Positions 9,199-17,001 of a DNA stretch of 64,000 nt are shown here, one piece after another. The position numbers were made by a program, and so were the translations under genes. Origin of the DNA: Planctomycetaceae bacterium (GTDB lineage: Bacteria > Planctomycetota > Phycisphaerae > SM23-33); contig JAJFVE010000131.1 of the NCBI GenBank assembly GCA_021371965.1, positions 7,048 to 71,047 on the forward strand. The letters run 5' to 3'. Positions within the stretch are counted from its first letter, which is position 1. Every line of letters begins with the position of its first letter. The notes beneath the pieces are model-generated. The model had not been told where the DNA came from, ran no database searches, and saw only the letters and a program-made list of their open reading frames with translations.

Positions 9199-10515
9199 GT
9201 GACAGCTCAGGACAATGATGCGATTTTCGACGTGGCCGTCGTCGGCGCCGGGGCGGCGGGGCAGATGGCGGCCATCGCGGCCGCCCAGGGCGGGCGGCGC
9301 GTGGTGCTGATCGAGCGGATGGATCGTGCGGGGCTCAAGATTCTCGCCAGCGGCGGGGGGCACTGCAATATCGCCAATACGCTGCCGGCCGACCAATTCC
9401 AGGCCCGATTCGGGCGACAGGGGCGGTTCATGTCCGAGGCGATGGCCGCCCTCGGTGAAGGCGCCCTGCCGCAACTGCTCGATCGCCTGGGCATACCCAC
9501 GATCGTCGACGGATGGCGAGTCTATCCCGCCAGCCGACGGGCGGGCGACGTTCAACATGCCCTGCATCGCCGCCTCGATGAACTGCATGTCACGACGCTG
9601 CTGGGCTCGCCCGTCACCGGCTTGCGGATCCAGGAGGGCGTTCTGCGCGGGGTAGTCTGCAGTGGCACGGGCGTACAAAGTAGCACGGGCGTCTCGCCCG
9701 TGAGTGGCATGGGCGTCCCGCCCATGCAGGAACGCATCGAGGCCCGCGCCGTGATCCTGGCCTGCGGGGGCAAGAGCTACTCTTCCCTGGGCGGAACGGA
9801 ACTGGGATACGAACTGGCGCGGCAGGGGGGGCACGAGATTGTCCCCCCCACGCCGGCCCTGGTCCCGCTGGTAGTGCGAGACAAGTGGCCGGCCAAGATA
9901 TCGGGCGTCTCGCTGCCGTCGGCCCGGGTCTGGATCGACCTGCCACGCCAGAGCAAAGCCGGCCTGGCTGGCGAAATACTCTTCACCCATCGCGGCCTAT
10001 CGGGCCCGGTCGTGCTGGACATCTCCGGCGACGTGGCGGCGCTGCTGGCCCGCTACCCTGTGCCGATCCGCATCGAACTGGAAGCCAGAGCCGACCGCGC
10101 CGTCTGGCAGGGCCGCCTCGAACGCCTGCGCCAGACCGACGGCCGCCGCGCCATCGCCGGCCTGCTGGCGCAGTGGCTGCCCCGCTCGCTGGTCGAGACG
10201 CTGTGCAAGCTCTCCGGCGTGGCGACCGAGACAACCGCCGCGATGCTCCCCCGCCCCGGCCAGGACGCCCTGGCCGACCTGCTCGGCGGCGCCCCGCTGA
10301 CGGTAACGGGCACCGAGGGCTTCGACGCGGCCATGGTCACCCGCGGCGGGGTGAAACTCTCGCAGGTGGATCCCCGCACGCTGGAAAGCCGGATGCTGGG
10401 CGGCCTGTTCTTCGCCGGCGAACTACTCGACCTTGACGGCCCCAGCGGTGGATTCAATTTGCAGTGGGCCTTCTCCAGCGGCTACCTGGCCGGAACGTCC
10501 GCCGCGGCGAAATAG
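9199..10515 (+). CDS. YhiN/HI0933-family FAD-dependent oxidoreductase with an in-frame repeat insertion
   Basis: Predicted 438 aa, slightly longer than the family norm of about 400. The N-terminal dinucleotide fold has GAGAAG at residues 16-21. It is followed by the family signatures KILASGGGHCNIAN, VILACGGKSYSSLGGTELGYELARQGGH and, at the end, GLFFAGELLDLDGPSGGFNLQWAFSSGYLAG. The biochemical role of YhiN proteins is not established. Residues about 154-177 (STGVSPV, GMGVPPM) are encoded by dispersed palindromic repeats inserted between strands just before the second FAD motif. The start is GTG, apparently leaderless. Confidence 0.9.
   Translation: MTAQDNDAIFDVAVVGAGAAGQMAAIAAAQGGRRVVLIERMDRAGLKILASGGGHCNIANTLPADQFQARFGRQGRFMSEAMAALGEGALPQLLDRLGIPTIVDGWRVYPASRRAGDVQHALHRRLDELHVTTLLGSPVTGLRIQEGVLRGVVCSGTGVQSSTGVSPVSGMGVPPMQERIEARAVILACGGKSYSSLGGTELGYELARQGGHEIVPPTPALVPLVVRDKWPAKISGVSLPSARVWIDLPRQSKAGLAGEILFTHRGLSGPVVLDISGDVAALLARYPVPIRIELEARADRAVWQGRLERLRQTDGRRAIAGLLAQWLPRSLVETLCKLSGVATETTAAMLPRPGQDALADLLGGAPLTVTGTEGFDAAMVTRGGVKLSQVDPRTLESRMLGGLFFAGELLDLDGPSGGFNLQWAFSSGYLAGTSAAAK
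9661..9730. repeat. Palindromic repeat family A, inside a coding sequence
   Basis: Contains CACGGGCG-tct-CGCCCGTG and GCATGGGCG-tcc-CGCCCATGC, two perfect hairpins in tandem, preceded by a partial copy. The same unit occurs at 10537-10583. Here it is read in frame inside the YhiN-like gene. Confidence 0.85.
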
Positions 10516-10536
10516 AAACTTGGCCACAAAGAGAAG

Positions 10537-10583
10537 TAGCATGGGCATCTTGCCCATGAGTAGCACGGGCGTCCCGCCCGTGA
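10537..10583. repeat. Palindromic repeat family A, intergenic copy
   Basis: Two adjacent hairpins, CATGGGCA-tct-TGCCCATG and CACGGGCG-tcc-CGCCCGTG, lie between the convergent YhiN-like and UroD-like genes. They are nearly identical to the units at 9661-9730. Confidence 0.85.
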
Positions 10584-10610
10584 TTGTTGTTCCCCCAGGT
10601 GCCGCCGTCT

Positions 10611-11627
10611 TCAGATCAGCACGACCCGCCGGCCGTGCGAATGATTCATCACGCGCTGCCGCGAGACGCCGATGGCGGGGTTGATGTTTACATACATCAC
10701 CTGGTCGTCGCGGAGGCGGTCGTAATACTGCTCGAAGTCCTGCGCCGCGCGGTCGTTCATCTGGAAGGCCCGGAACACCTTCGACCCGCGCCAGGCCCCG
10801 ATGTGCTGGGCATGCGTGCCGCACAGGTGGATCATCCCCCCGTGCTCGTAGAGGGCGAACACCTCCTCGTCCAGCGGGGCGATGAACTGCTCGTACAACT
10901 CCGGCGAGAGCAGGTGCGTGGAGCAGCCGCAAATCTGCCCGTGCCCCGGCGGCTGGATGCGACCGTACGTCTCGACCATCTGGAGCTGCGCCCGTGGCAC
11001 GTGGCCGCGATACCAGCGGTGCAGATCGAGGATGACGTCATTGATGACGCGCAGGTCGCGGCGGGCGGCCTCGGGATCGACCATCATCGCCACCAACAGT
11101 TCCTGTCCGTACAGGTTTAGACCGATGTTCAATGCGCTGGAGAGCACCGGACAGCCGTAGAACGGAACGCAGACCTGGGCTTCGGTGAACGCCGTCGCCA
11201 GGCGGCGGACGGTGTTCCAGGTGGGATCGGCCGCCAGGTCCGGCCGGGGCAGCGTGCCCACTGGCGTTTTCAGCACGCGCACCTGCCAATTGCCCGGATC
11301 GAGTTCGTACACGTCGGCGCCGAAAATGCGGTCGATGAAGTGTACCCCATAAGGCCACGGGGCAACCGAAAGCGGACGATAGACATCCGCGTCTTTCAGG
11401 GTCGAGACTTTCCCCGCCAGGTCGTCCAGAGCCTCGGTGATCCAGCGTTCCGGCTCATCATAAAGATTGCATTGCCCGCCGGAGACCTGCCCGGCCAGCA
11501 CGAAGGGTTTCTCCGGCGTCTGGCCTGCGAATAGCCGGCCAAGACGTTCCAGCCCGCCCTGCTGGAGCGCAAGAAACTCCGGATCGTTAAGAATGCGGCG
11601 AGTTTCGCTCTTGATGTTCACGGCCAT
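10611..11627 (-). CDS. Uroporphyrinogen decarboxylase-like (UroD superfamily) protein
   Basis: Predicted 338 aa, a typical length. Family-like segments are YGCPVLSSALNIGLNLYG, ICGCSTHLLSPELYEQFIAPLDEEV and GGMIHLCGTHAQHI in the C-terminal half of the TIM barrel. The heme-enzyme N-terminal motif of true HemE is not seen. Planctomycetes encode many UroD-like proteins near sugar or methyl-transfer genes, and some act as corrinoid-dependent methyltransferases. The His-Cys pair in HLCGTH could hold Zn, but this is an inference. A monocistronic unit with its promoter region at 11628-11996. Confidence 0.75.
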   Translation of the reverse strand: MAVNIKSETRRILNDPEFLALQQGGLERLGRLFAGQTPEKPFVLAGQVSGGQCNLYDEPERWITEALDDLAGKVSTLKDADVYRPLSVAPWPYGVHFIDRIFGADVYELDPGNWQVRVLKTPVGTLPRPDLAADPTWNTVRRLATAFTEAQVCVPFYGCPVLSSALNIGLNLYGQELLVAMMVDPEAARRDLRVINDVILDLHRWYRGHVPRAQLQMVETYGRIQPPGHGQICGCSTHLLSPELYEQFIAPLDEEVFALYEHGGMIHLCGTHAQHIGAWRGSKVFRAFQMNDRAAQDFEQYYDRLRDDQVMYVNINPAIGVSRQRVMNHSHGRRVVLI

Positions 11628-12062
11628 AAGGCAAGCTTCTCCATCACTGCCGAAACCGCCAGAAGAATACCATCATTCACGCCTTTTGCCACAAAACGCT
11701 TTGCCATGCCGCAGGCGTTGCGAGAAGGACGCGGCCCGAAGGGATTGTCTGGACATAAGGGGCGGACACTGGAGAATGTGTTATAACACATTGGTAATAA
11801 ATTACTTATAATAAATTGGCTTTTTGAATCACGCGAAAAACAGACAATAAAAGACAATTGTTGCCTTGGCCTGGTTTCTTTTGGGAGCGAGGCACCAGTT
11901 TGCCTTCTCCTCGAATGTGCTGTGAAAAGTACAACAAAGTGCAAGGAAGTGCAGCAGGGGTTAGGTCGGAGGTCTTAGGTCTGAGGGTTACGTCGGATGC
12001 CCCGCCCTATGCCCGCCGGGTTCTGCATGATCTTTGTCGATATTTCGTCGATATTAATCTGT
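11628..12062. other. Divergent intergenic region with an 18-bp palindrome
   Basis: This region separates the UroD-like gene (minus) from the secreted protein (plus). It is AT-rich around 11770-11860. It contains a perfect 18-bp palindrome at 11775-11792 and a TATAAT at 11807-11812 on the plus strand. No gene is seen in it. Confidence 0.6.
11775..11792. promoter_or_regulatory. Perfect 18-bp palindrome, candidate operator
   Basis: AATGTGTTATAACACATT reads the same on both strands and stands in an AT-rich block between two divergent genes. Its length and symmetry fit a dimeric repressor site; the regulator is unknown. Confidence 0.5.
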
Positions 12063-13343
12063 ATGCGATGGGCACTGGTCATCATGGTTCTGGTCTGCGC
12101 GGCGGCTGGGGTTGCTGCGCCTGCGGGAAAGAAGCCGCGGGCGCTTCCGGCTTTGCCGGTGCGGTTTGAGCTGGTCAGCGATCAGGTCGACGTGGCGACC
12201 ATTCACGGCTGGAATACTTGCCGGCTGCTCAAGCTCGACGGGGCGCTGTACGCATCGGGTCTGGCCGCCCGGGCGGAGGATGACAAGACCGACAACTGGG
12301 CGGCGCAGAAGGGGATAGTCTTCCGCCGTAGCGACGACGGCAAGTGGCGGCGGATCGCCGGCGGCCTGCCGCGAATCTACACGTGGGCGGCCGGGGCCGA
12401 GGGCACCGTCTGGGCGGTGGCGCCGTCGTGGTACACCAACACGCACACGTACCGCAGTGGCAAAGGGCCGGACTTTTCGGCCGGAGCGTTCAAGAAGGTC
12501 TACGACGGCACGTGCTCGTACGAGGGCGTCGGCGCCAGCCCCGAGGGCAACTTCCTGCTCCTGCATGCCAAGAGCAGCAACATGAAGGCCGGCACGGCCA
12601 ACGCCATCGTCGCGGCGTTCTGGGAACAGGCGGCTGGCAAGTGGCACTACAGCGAGTTGCCCACCCCTGAGGGTCGCTACGGCTATGCGGGGGTCATCGT
12701 CCGGGGCAACAAGGCGTTGGCGGTGTTGCAGTCGTCGATGGAAGACCCGGCCGCCAACCCTGAGCCGCCGCACTACAGTTGGCGGCACGTGCGGCTGGCC
12801 AGGTGCGACGACCTGACCAAGGGCGTCTGGGTCTCCAGGCGATGGCTCGCCCCGGCCTATGGAGCCACGAGCCTGTACGACCTGGTAGCCGCGCCGGATG
12901 GCTGCGCATATCTGTCGTACCTGCACGCCGGGGCCGACACGCGCGAGGCGCTGGCCAAGACGCCGGCGCGGCATTACATCGCCCGCATTCACGACGACCT
13001 GAGCACCGAGGTCTTTGCCACCGGCCTGCAGCTCGACGCGGCGCGGCTGGTGCTGGACAGCAAGGGCGGCTGGCACATCGTCGCGCGGCCGGCACTTGGC
13101 GGGAATCTGCACCTGTGGACGCTCGACGCGGCGACGGGCTTCACGGCCGTGAAGGAGTACGACCTACCGGGCACCGAATCGCTCAAGGGTTACGTGCTGC
13201 ACACGCTCAACCCCGGCCGCTTCGGCGGCCAGGATGACGGCGACACGATCCACATCATGAGCACGAACATCCTGCGAGCCCCCGAGGGGGGCAAGCTCAA
13301 CCGCGCCGAACTCTGGCACGCGTATTTCAAGCTGCCATCGTGA
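12063..13343 (+). CDS. Secreted protein of unknown function, possibly beta-propeller
   Basis: Predicted 426 aa from the ATG at 12063. A signal peptide (MRWALVIMVLVCAAAGVAA) is followed by repeating short segments with Asp/Gly turns and aromatic strand ends (VFRRSDDGKWRRIAGGLPRIYTWAAGAEGTVWAVAP, YDLVAAPDGCAYLSYLHAG, LVLDSKGGWHIVARPALGGNLHLW). This resembles BNR/sialidase-type or other propeller blades. No catalytic motif was recognised. The upstream in-frame ATGs at 11997 and 12027 would put charged residues ahead of the signal peptide and were rejected. It converges on the GH28-like gene. Confidence 0.7.
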   Translation: MRWALVIMVLVCAAAGVAAPAGKKPRALPALPVRFELVSDQVDVATIHGWNTCRLLKLDGALYASGLAARAEDDKTDNWAAQKGIVFRRSDDGKWRRIAGGLPRIYTWAAGAEGTVWAVAPSWYTNTHTYRSGKGPDFSAGAFKKVYDGTCSYEGVGASPEGNFLLLHAKSSNMKAGTANAIVAAFWEQAAGKWHYSELPTPEGRYGYAGVIVRGNKALAVLQSSMEDPAANPEPPHYSWRHVRLARCDDLTKGVWVSRRWLAPAYGATSLYDLVAAPDGCAYLSYLHAGADTREALAKTPARHYIARIHDDLSTEVFATGLQLDAARLVLDSKGGWHIVARPALGGNLHLWTLDAATGFTAVKEYDLPGTESLKGYVLHTLNPGRFGGQDDGDTIHIMSTNILRAPEGGKLNRAELWHAYFKLPS

Positions 13344-13433
13344 AACAGGCGGTGTATTCCGATAGTCCCCCCAGGACCTGAGGCATTACAGGACTTGCTG
13401 GCCCATGCGTCTGGTTCTGGCCGGCTTGATTCT

Positions 13434-14879
13434 TCAGCGAAGGGTCACGTTCTCCGCAAAGTTGCCGATCTTGATTGCCTTCTTGCCGTCGGTCCCGCAC
13501 AGCGGCCGCCCGCCGATGCGCACGTTTTCGAGCGTCACGTTCTTGACGGTGCTGGACGGGCCGCTGCCGAAGATTCGCGATGGCGGCAGGTGCGGCGGGG
13601 CGGTGATATTCGACAGCGTCACGTTGCGGATGTTGCCCAGCGTCGCATCCTTGCTCCAGGGGTGCCTGGCGATCGTGATCCCCAGCAGCGGATTGGCCGC
13701 CCGTTCGATGCGAATGTTCTCGAATCGCACGCCGTCGACCGTGGCGCTGTCGCCGTTGAACACGCCCAGCACGGGCATGACGTTGTTGGCCCGCGTGGAA
13801 TGGATCACGTCGCAGTTGCTGAAGAGCACGTTGCGGATGTCGCTGCGCATCTCGTACGTCGCCCCCAGCGAGTAACCCCAGTCATTCCAGATCACGCAGC
13901 CGCGCACGGCGATATTCTCGGCCGGGGCGTTGCGGGCGAGCGTCTTGACGACGATCGAGTCGTCCTTGTTCCGCACGAAGCAGCCCTCGATCCGCACGTC
14001 CTGCGAGTTGACGGTGTTGATCCCGTCGGAGTTGATCCGATACGAGATCTCCTTGATGTTCTGCACCTGCACGTTGCGGCTGTGATCCAGCACGACCGTC
14101 CAGCAGCTCGAATCGCGGCAGATCACATCCCGCACCTGCACGCCCCAGGAGCCTGCGACGGCTATCATCTGGCCTTTGCAGTGCGGCAGCGGCGAGCCGT
14201 CGAGTATCCCGCGGCCGCGGATGGTGACGTTCTGCGCATTCCTCACGTCGATCAGCGGCCCGGGCGTTCCATCGGACATGACCACCGCGCCGCCGGCGAT
14301 GTAGACCGTCTCGCCGCTGCGGGGAATGATGCGCTTGACCTTGTGGACCCCGGGCCCGAAGTATCGCACGGCCGGGTCCTTCGGATCGGGAACGTCCTTC
14401 TCGACGGCGTTGGCAAAAAGGTGCAGGCACTGCCGCGGGCTGTCGTTGATCTCGATGGTGAGCAGCCGCGGCCGGTCGAGCGTGAAGGAGATTGTGTTGC
14501 CGCGCACCTCAGGCACGATACCGTACGACAGCGGCCGCACCGTCGCGCTGGCGACCTTCCGCCTCGACCGCACGGTGACGTTGATGCGGCCGCGGAAGTC
14601 GAAGGATGCGAAGGTGACCTTCGCGACCCATGGCAGATGTCCGATGTAGCCAGTGGGGTCCGCCACTTCTTTCCCGTGTACGGTATCAAAGACTTTCGCG
14701 ACATACGGGAACACCTTCTTGCCGCCGGCCTCGATGACGAAGTCCTCGGACGCCTCTTCGCCCGCCGGCGCTGGATACACGATCACTTCGCCCCCGCCTT
14801 CAACCTGTGCGCCCATGGCGAAACTCCCCAAAAGAACAATTGCCCCCGCGGCCGCGAAAAAGCTCCGGAATGTTCGCAT
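13434..14879 (-). CDS. Secreted right-handed beta-helix protein, GH28 (polygalacturonase)-like
   Basis: Predicted 481 aa. A signal peptide (SFFAAAGAIVLLGSFAMGA) and an N-terminal beta domain (residues about 25-150) precede a parallel beta-helix. The helix contains YFGPGVHKV, VYIAGGAVV, VTIRGRGILDG, YRINSDGINTVNSQDVRIEGCFVRNKDDSIVVK and many N-V-T-[IL] rungs. The DGIN...S.DV.I......DDSI segment corresponds to the GH28 catalytic strip (NxDGID and DD), so a pectin- or uronate-containing polysaccharide is the likely substrate. The start at 14879 (second ATG) has GGAG 7 nt upstream. Confidence 0.8.
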   Translation of the reverse strand: MRTFRSFFAAAGAIVLLGSFAMGAQVEGGGEVIVYPAPAGEEASEDFVIEAGGKKVFPYVAKVFDTVHGKEVADPTGYIGHLPWVAKVTFASFDFRGRINVTVRSRRKVASATVRPLSYGIVPEVRGNTISFTLDRPRLLTIEINDSPRQCLHLFANAVEKDVPDPKDPAVRYFGPGVHKVKRIIPRSGETVYIAGGAVVMSDGTPGPLIDVRNAQNVTIRGRGILDGSPLPHCKGQMIAVAGSWGVQVRDVICRDSSCWTVVLDHSRNVQVQNIKEISYRINSDGINTVNSQDVRIEGCFVRNKDDSIVVKTLARNAPAENIAVRGCVIWNDWGYSLGATYEMRSDIRNVLFSNCDVIHSTRANNVMPVLGVFNGDSATVDGVRFENIRIERAANPLLGITIARHPWSKDATLGNIRNVTLSNITAPPHLPPSRIFGSGPSSTVKNVTLENVRIGGRPLCGTDGKKAIKIGNFAENVTLR

Positions 14880-14991
14880 TGGTCTTCTCCAGCGTCCCAA
14901 TCGATATATCTATAACCTCTCGCCGCCGACGATCGCCAAGAATAAGTGACGGCCGCCATCGCGCCTCCGCCCCGCCCGCCCACTTGCCCAG

Positions 14992-15057
14992 TACGTGCGG
15001 CCGGAAGTCGAGGTCTTCGAGGCGACCCGTATCGTGAAGGGGGGTGAGGGCTTATGA
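14992..15057 (+). pseudogene. 3' remnant of the element HTH (excisionase-like) gene
   Basis: This stretch encodes YVRPEVEVFEATRIVKGGEGL and a stop, matching the last 21 codons of the intact HTH gene at 21128-21355 (YVRAEVEAFEATRIVKGGEGS). The rest of the gene is missing, so it is the broken end of a related element. Confidence 0.85.
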
Positions 15058-15171
15058 AGCAAAGCGGCGGGCCTGGATGAGCACCAGACCCGCCTTACAT
15101 CCTTCGGTCCCGATTTTGTAGATCGGGACTCTATCCAAACACTACCCCGGTTGTGCAAGTCCGCCGGGGTA
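14992..15171 (+). repeat. 180-bp direct repeat, copy 1 (three-hairpin module)
   Basis: It aligns without length change to 21290-21469 at roughly 90% identity by eye. It contains the HTH gene end and three hairpins: GGCGGGCCTGG/CCAGACCCGCC, TCCCGAT/ATCGGGA and TACCCCGG/CCGGGGTA. Differences fall mostly in loops or keep pairing (the closing base of the second stem becomes T-A here). Confidence 0.88.
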
Positions 15172-15221
15172 ATGTATTGTCAATAGATGAACTACAGTGT
15201 GGTAGATGAACTAAGCTGCGG

Positions 15222-16160
15222 TTACGAGGGTGCGCGGGTGATCAGGGTGGGCTCACCGTACTGGTTCTCGAATTCACTGCCCTTGAGAAAACCTTGATAT
15301 ATGATGAACCATATAGCTCCGGCAATTGGTAGGAGCAAGATCAGCGACATCCAACCTGATCTTGAAACGTCGTGCCAGCGTTTGGTGTAGATGGCAAGTA
15401 ACATCCACCAGCATGTGATGTATATGGAAAGGCTGAGAATGCAGACAAGAATGGTGAGAAGACTGGGGCCGGTGTGGCGGCTATAGGCCAATGCCAGTTG
15501 GGGCAGCAAGCCGATTGTGTTCGCGATGGCGGAGATCAAAAGACTAGCCGCCCAAAAAACTGAGCGTGGAATTCGACCGGAAAAAGAAAAAAGGACCTTC
15601 TTGATGTTCAGTGTTGAGTTGGGCGTGGTCCAGCAGGAGAGGAGGAAGAGTCCGAACGAAGCCATTCCCAGTAGATACAGGGCAAAGAGGAGTAAGTTTC
15701 CCTCGGCTCCAACGATGGTGTATTTGTCGTCAAGGGTAAGGCCAGACGCAATTGGCAGCGATACTATGCTTGAGGCTATTGCGGCTACTAGCCAGGCTTT
15801 GCCCGGGAGAACGCTGGCGGAGATGGGGGACGATTGGGGGAGGGGGCTTCTGGAAAGGAAGGGAAATAGTCTTCGTATCTGTAGTGCCAGATCCCCCTTG
15901 GTGTATAGCTTCCACAGGAAGATTGCATAAAGCAAAGCGCTGCATGAGAGGGGGATCAGCCAATAGCGAAATTCTGTGCTTCCAGTGTAGTAGGCGACAA
16001 ATGGCATCGTGATAGAGCCGCAGACAAGAGACAAGATCAACCAGCCGATGCCGTGAAGAGCTCTTGATTTAATGGAGAGGACGAGGGTTGTTATGGAGAA
16101 TATCGTCATGGCGAGAAGATGCACAACTCCCACGAGCTCTTGGATGTCGCGTTCATTCAT
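15222..16160 (-). CDS. DUF805 membrane protein, cargo of the decayed element
   Basis: Predicted 312 aa with about 7 to 8 hydrophobic segments. The C-terminal 120 residues match DUF805 (FSFSGRIPRSVFWAASLLI ... AIYTKRWHDVSRSGWMSLI ... LKGSEFENQYGEP), a membrane family of unknown function that is often carried on mobile elements. The N-terminal 170 residues add four TM helices. The start has AAGGAGAT 6 nt upstream. Base composition is clearly more A+T-rich than the flanking chromosome. It sits between the three-hairpin module and the integrase remnant, the same slot that holds the unrelated 134-aa gene in the intact element. Confidence 0.8.
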   Translation of the reverse strand: MNERDIQELVGVVHLLAMTIFSITTLVLSIKSRALHGIGWLILSLVCGSITMPFVAYYTGSTEFRYWLIPLSCSALLYAIFLWKLYTKGDLALQIRRLFPFLSRSPLPQSSPISASVLPGKAWLVAAIASSIVSLPIASGLTLDDKYTIVGAEGNLLLFALYLLGMASFGLFLLSCWTTPNSTLNIKKVLFSFSGRIPRSVFWAASLLISAIANTIGLLPQLALAYSRHTGPSLLTILVCILSLSIYITCWWMLLAIYTKRWHDVSRSGWMSLILLLPIAGAIWFIIYQGFLKGSEFENQYGEPTLITRAPS

Positions 16161-16274
16161 GAAATATCTCCTTGTTTAGTGGCTTAAGGGCTAGGTTCTA
16201 TTGGATTGTTCCGATTGTAAATGGGGCGATAGGGAAGCACAAGTGGCGGAAAAGATCATGCTGGGCATCGATAA

Positions 16275-16589
16275 TCAACCATGTATCCTGAGGGGGATCT
16301 GCGTACGGAATTCGACACTGTCGATGAGGGTTTCAGGTATCAGGCTGGCGTAGTGCATGCGGCAAATCTCTGGACTATTCCCCATGAGGGCGCTGATCTT
16401 GTACAGGCTCTCTCCCTTGCTAGCCAAGTGGCTGCCGAAGGTGTGCCGATAGTCCAGGCAAGTCCAAGAGAGCTTAGCGCGAGCGTTGGCGGTGTGCAGA
16501 GCCTTGGAAAAGTTGTCTACGTCCCATCGGTGGCCGTCAGGGCTGGGGAAGTGCCGGCCATTGATGGAGGGGCGATTTTGGCCTGGCAA
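16275..16589 (-). pseudogene. C-terminal remnant of a tyrosine integrase
   Basis: About 100 codons match the last quarter of the intact integrase at 21994-23169 (FPSPDGHRWDVDNFSKALH, LDYRHTFGSHLASKGESLYK, ALMGNSPEICR.HYASLIP). The homology starts abruptly near 16575; the N-terminal three quarters, including the first catalytic Arg, are gone. The C-terminal tail differs. It marks an older, inactivated element left of attL. Confidence 0.9.
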
Positions 16590-16709
16590 GAAAGGAGAAC
16601 AGGAGAGCAGGAGACCGCAGGTGGTCAGGCCGATCTCGGTCGTCCGGGGGTTCTTTTCAGAGCAGTTTCTCTCTCCTGCTCTACTGATCTATCGCTCACC
16701 TGCTCTATT

Positions 16710-16742
16710 GAAAAAGGCCCCGGCAGAGCCGAGGCCTTTTTC
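16710..16742 (-). terminator. Terminator next to the displaced tRNA 3' end
   Basis: GAAAAAGGCC and GGCCTTTTTC arms with an inner CGGC/GCCG stem form a bidirectional rho-independent hairpin. It lies directly left of the 42-bp tRNA copy, where the terminator of the tRNA-Arg transcript would have been before the present element inserted. Confidence 0.75.
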
Positions 16743-16744
16743 AA

Positions 16745-16786
16745 TACGGGCGACAGGGGTCGAACCTGTAACCTTCGGTTCCGTAG
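16745..16786 (-). repeat. attL: 42-bp copy of the tRNA-Arg 3' end
   Basis: Identical over 42 bases to 23316-23357, which cover the anticodon-arm 3' half, variable loop, T-arm and acceptor 3' strand of tRNA-Arg. Identity stops at the anticodon loop, and the 5' half of a tRNA is absent. This is the classic duplicated core of a tRNA-targeting tyrosine integrase. Confidence 0.92.
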
Positions 16787-17001
16787 GCTGATCGACCCTC
16801 TGACGCAAGTTTTTCACAGTTCCGAACTTGCGACACCCTCAAAGTTTACGACTTTGAGCTTAGCCGAACATATACCACACGTTTGCCATGTTGTCCACAA
16901 CTTAGTACCCACTTTGGTACCCAATTTTTGAGGCTGCATCGGTGTCTCGCACCGAAGGTACCGCGTCCGGGTTCGTTTGCAGGTCGCCTTAAGGGCAGCG
17001 A
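16787..17001. other. Left end of the element, non-coding
   Basis: Between attL and the end of the repeat lipoprotein gene there is no gene. The stretch includes the 19-bp sequence shared with the right end (16905-16923). Confidence 0.6.
16905..16923. promoter_or_regulatory. 19-bp arm-like site, left copy
   Basis: GTACCCACTTTGGTACCCA, containing the inverted repeat GTACC/GGTAC, is identical to 23233-23251. Both copies lie inside the element about 65 to 120 bp from an att core, as expected for integrase or excisionase arm sites. Confidence 0.5.

Larger units (their letters stand above)
14880..15221. other. Junction between chromosome and decayed integrative element
   Basis: The upstream region of the GH28-like gene is followed abruptly, at about 14992, by sequence homologous to 21290-21470. 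No intact gene is present. The left junction shows no copy of the tRNA 3' end. Confidence 0.6.

Noticed and set aside
16745..16786. Second tRNA-Arg gene
   Set aside because: Only the 3' 42 nt match. The 5' acceptor strand and D-arm are absent, so it is an attachment-site copy.
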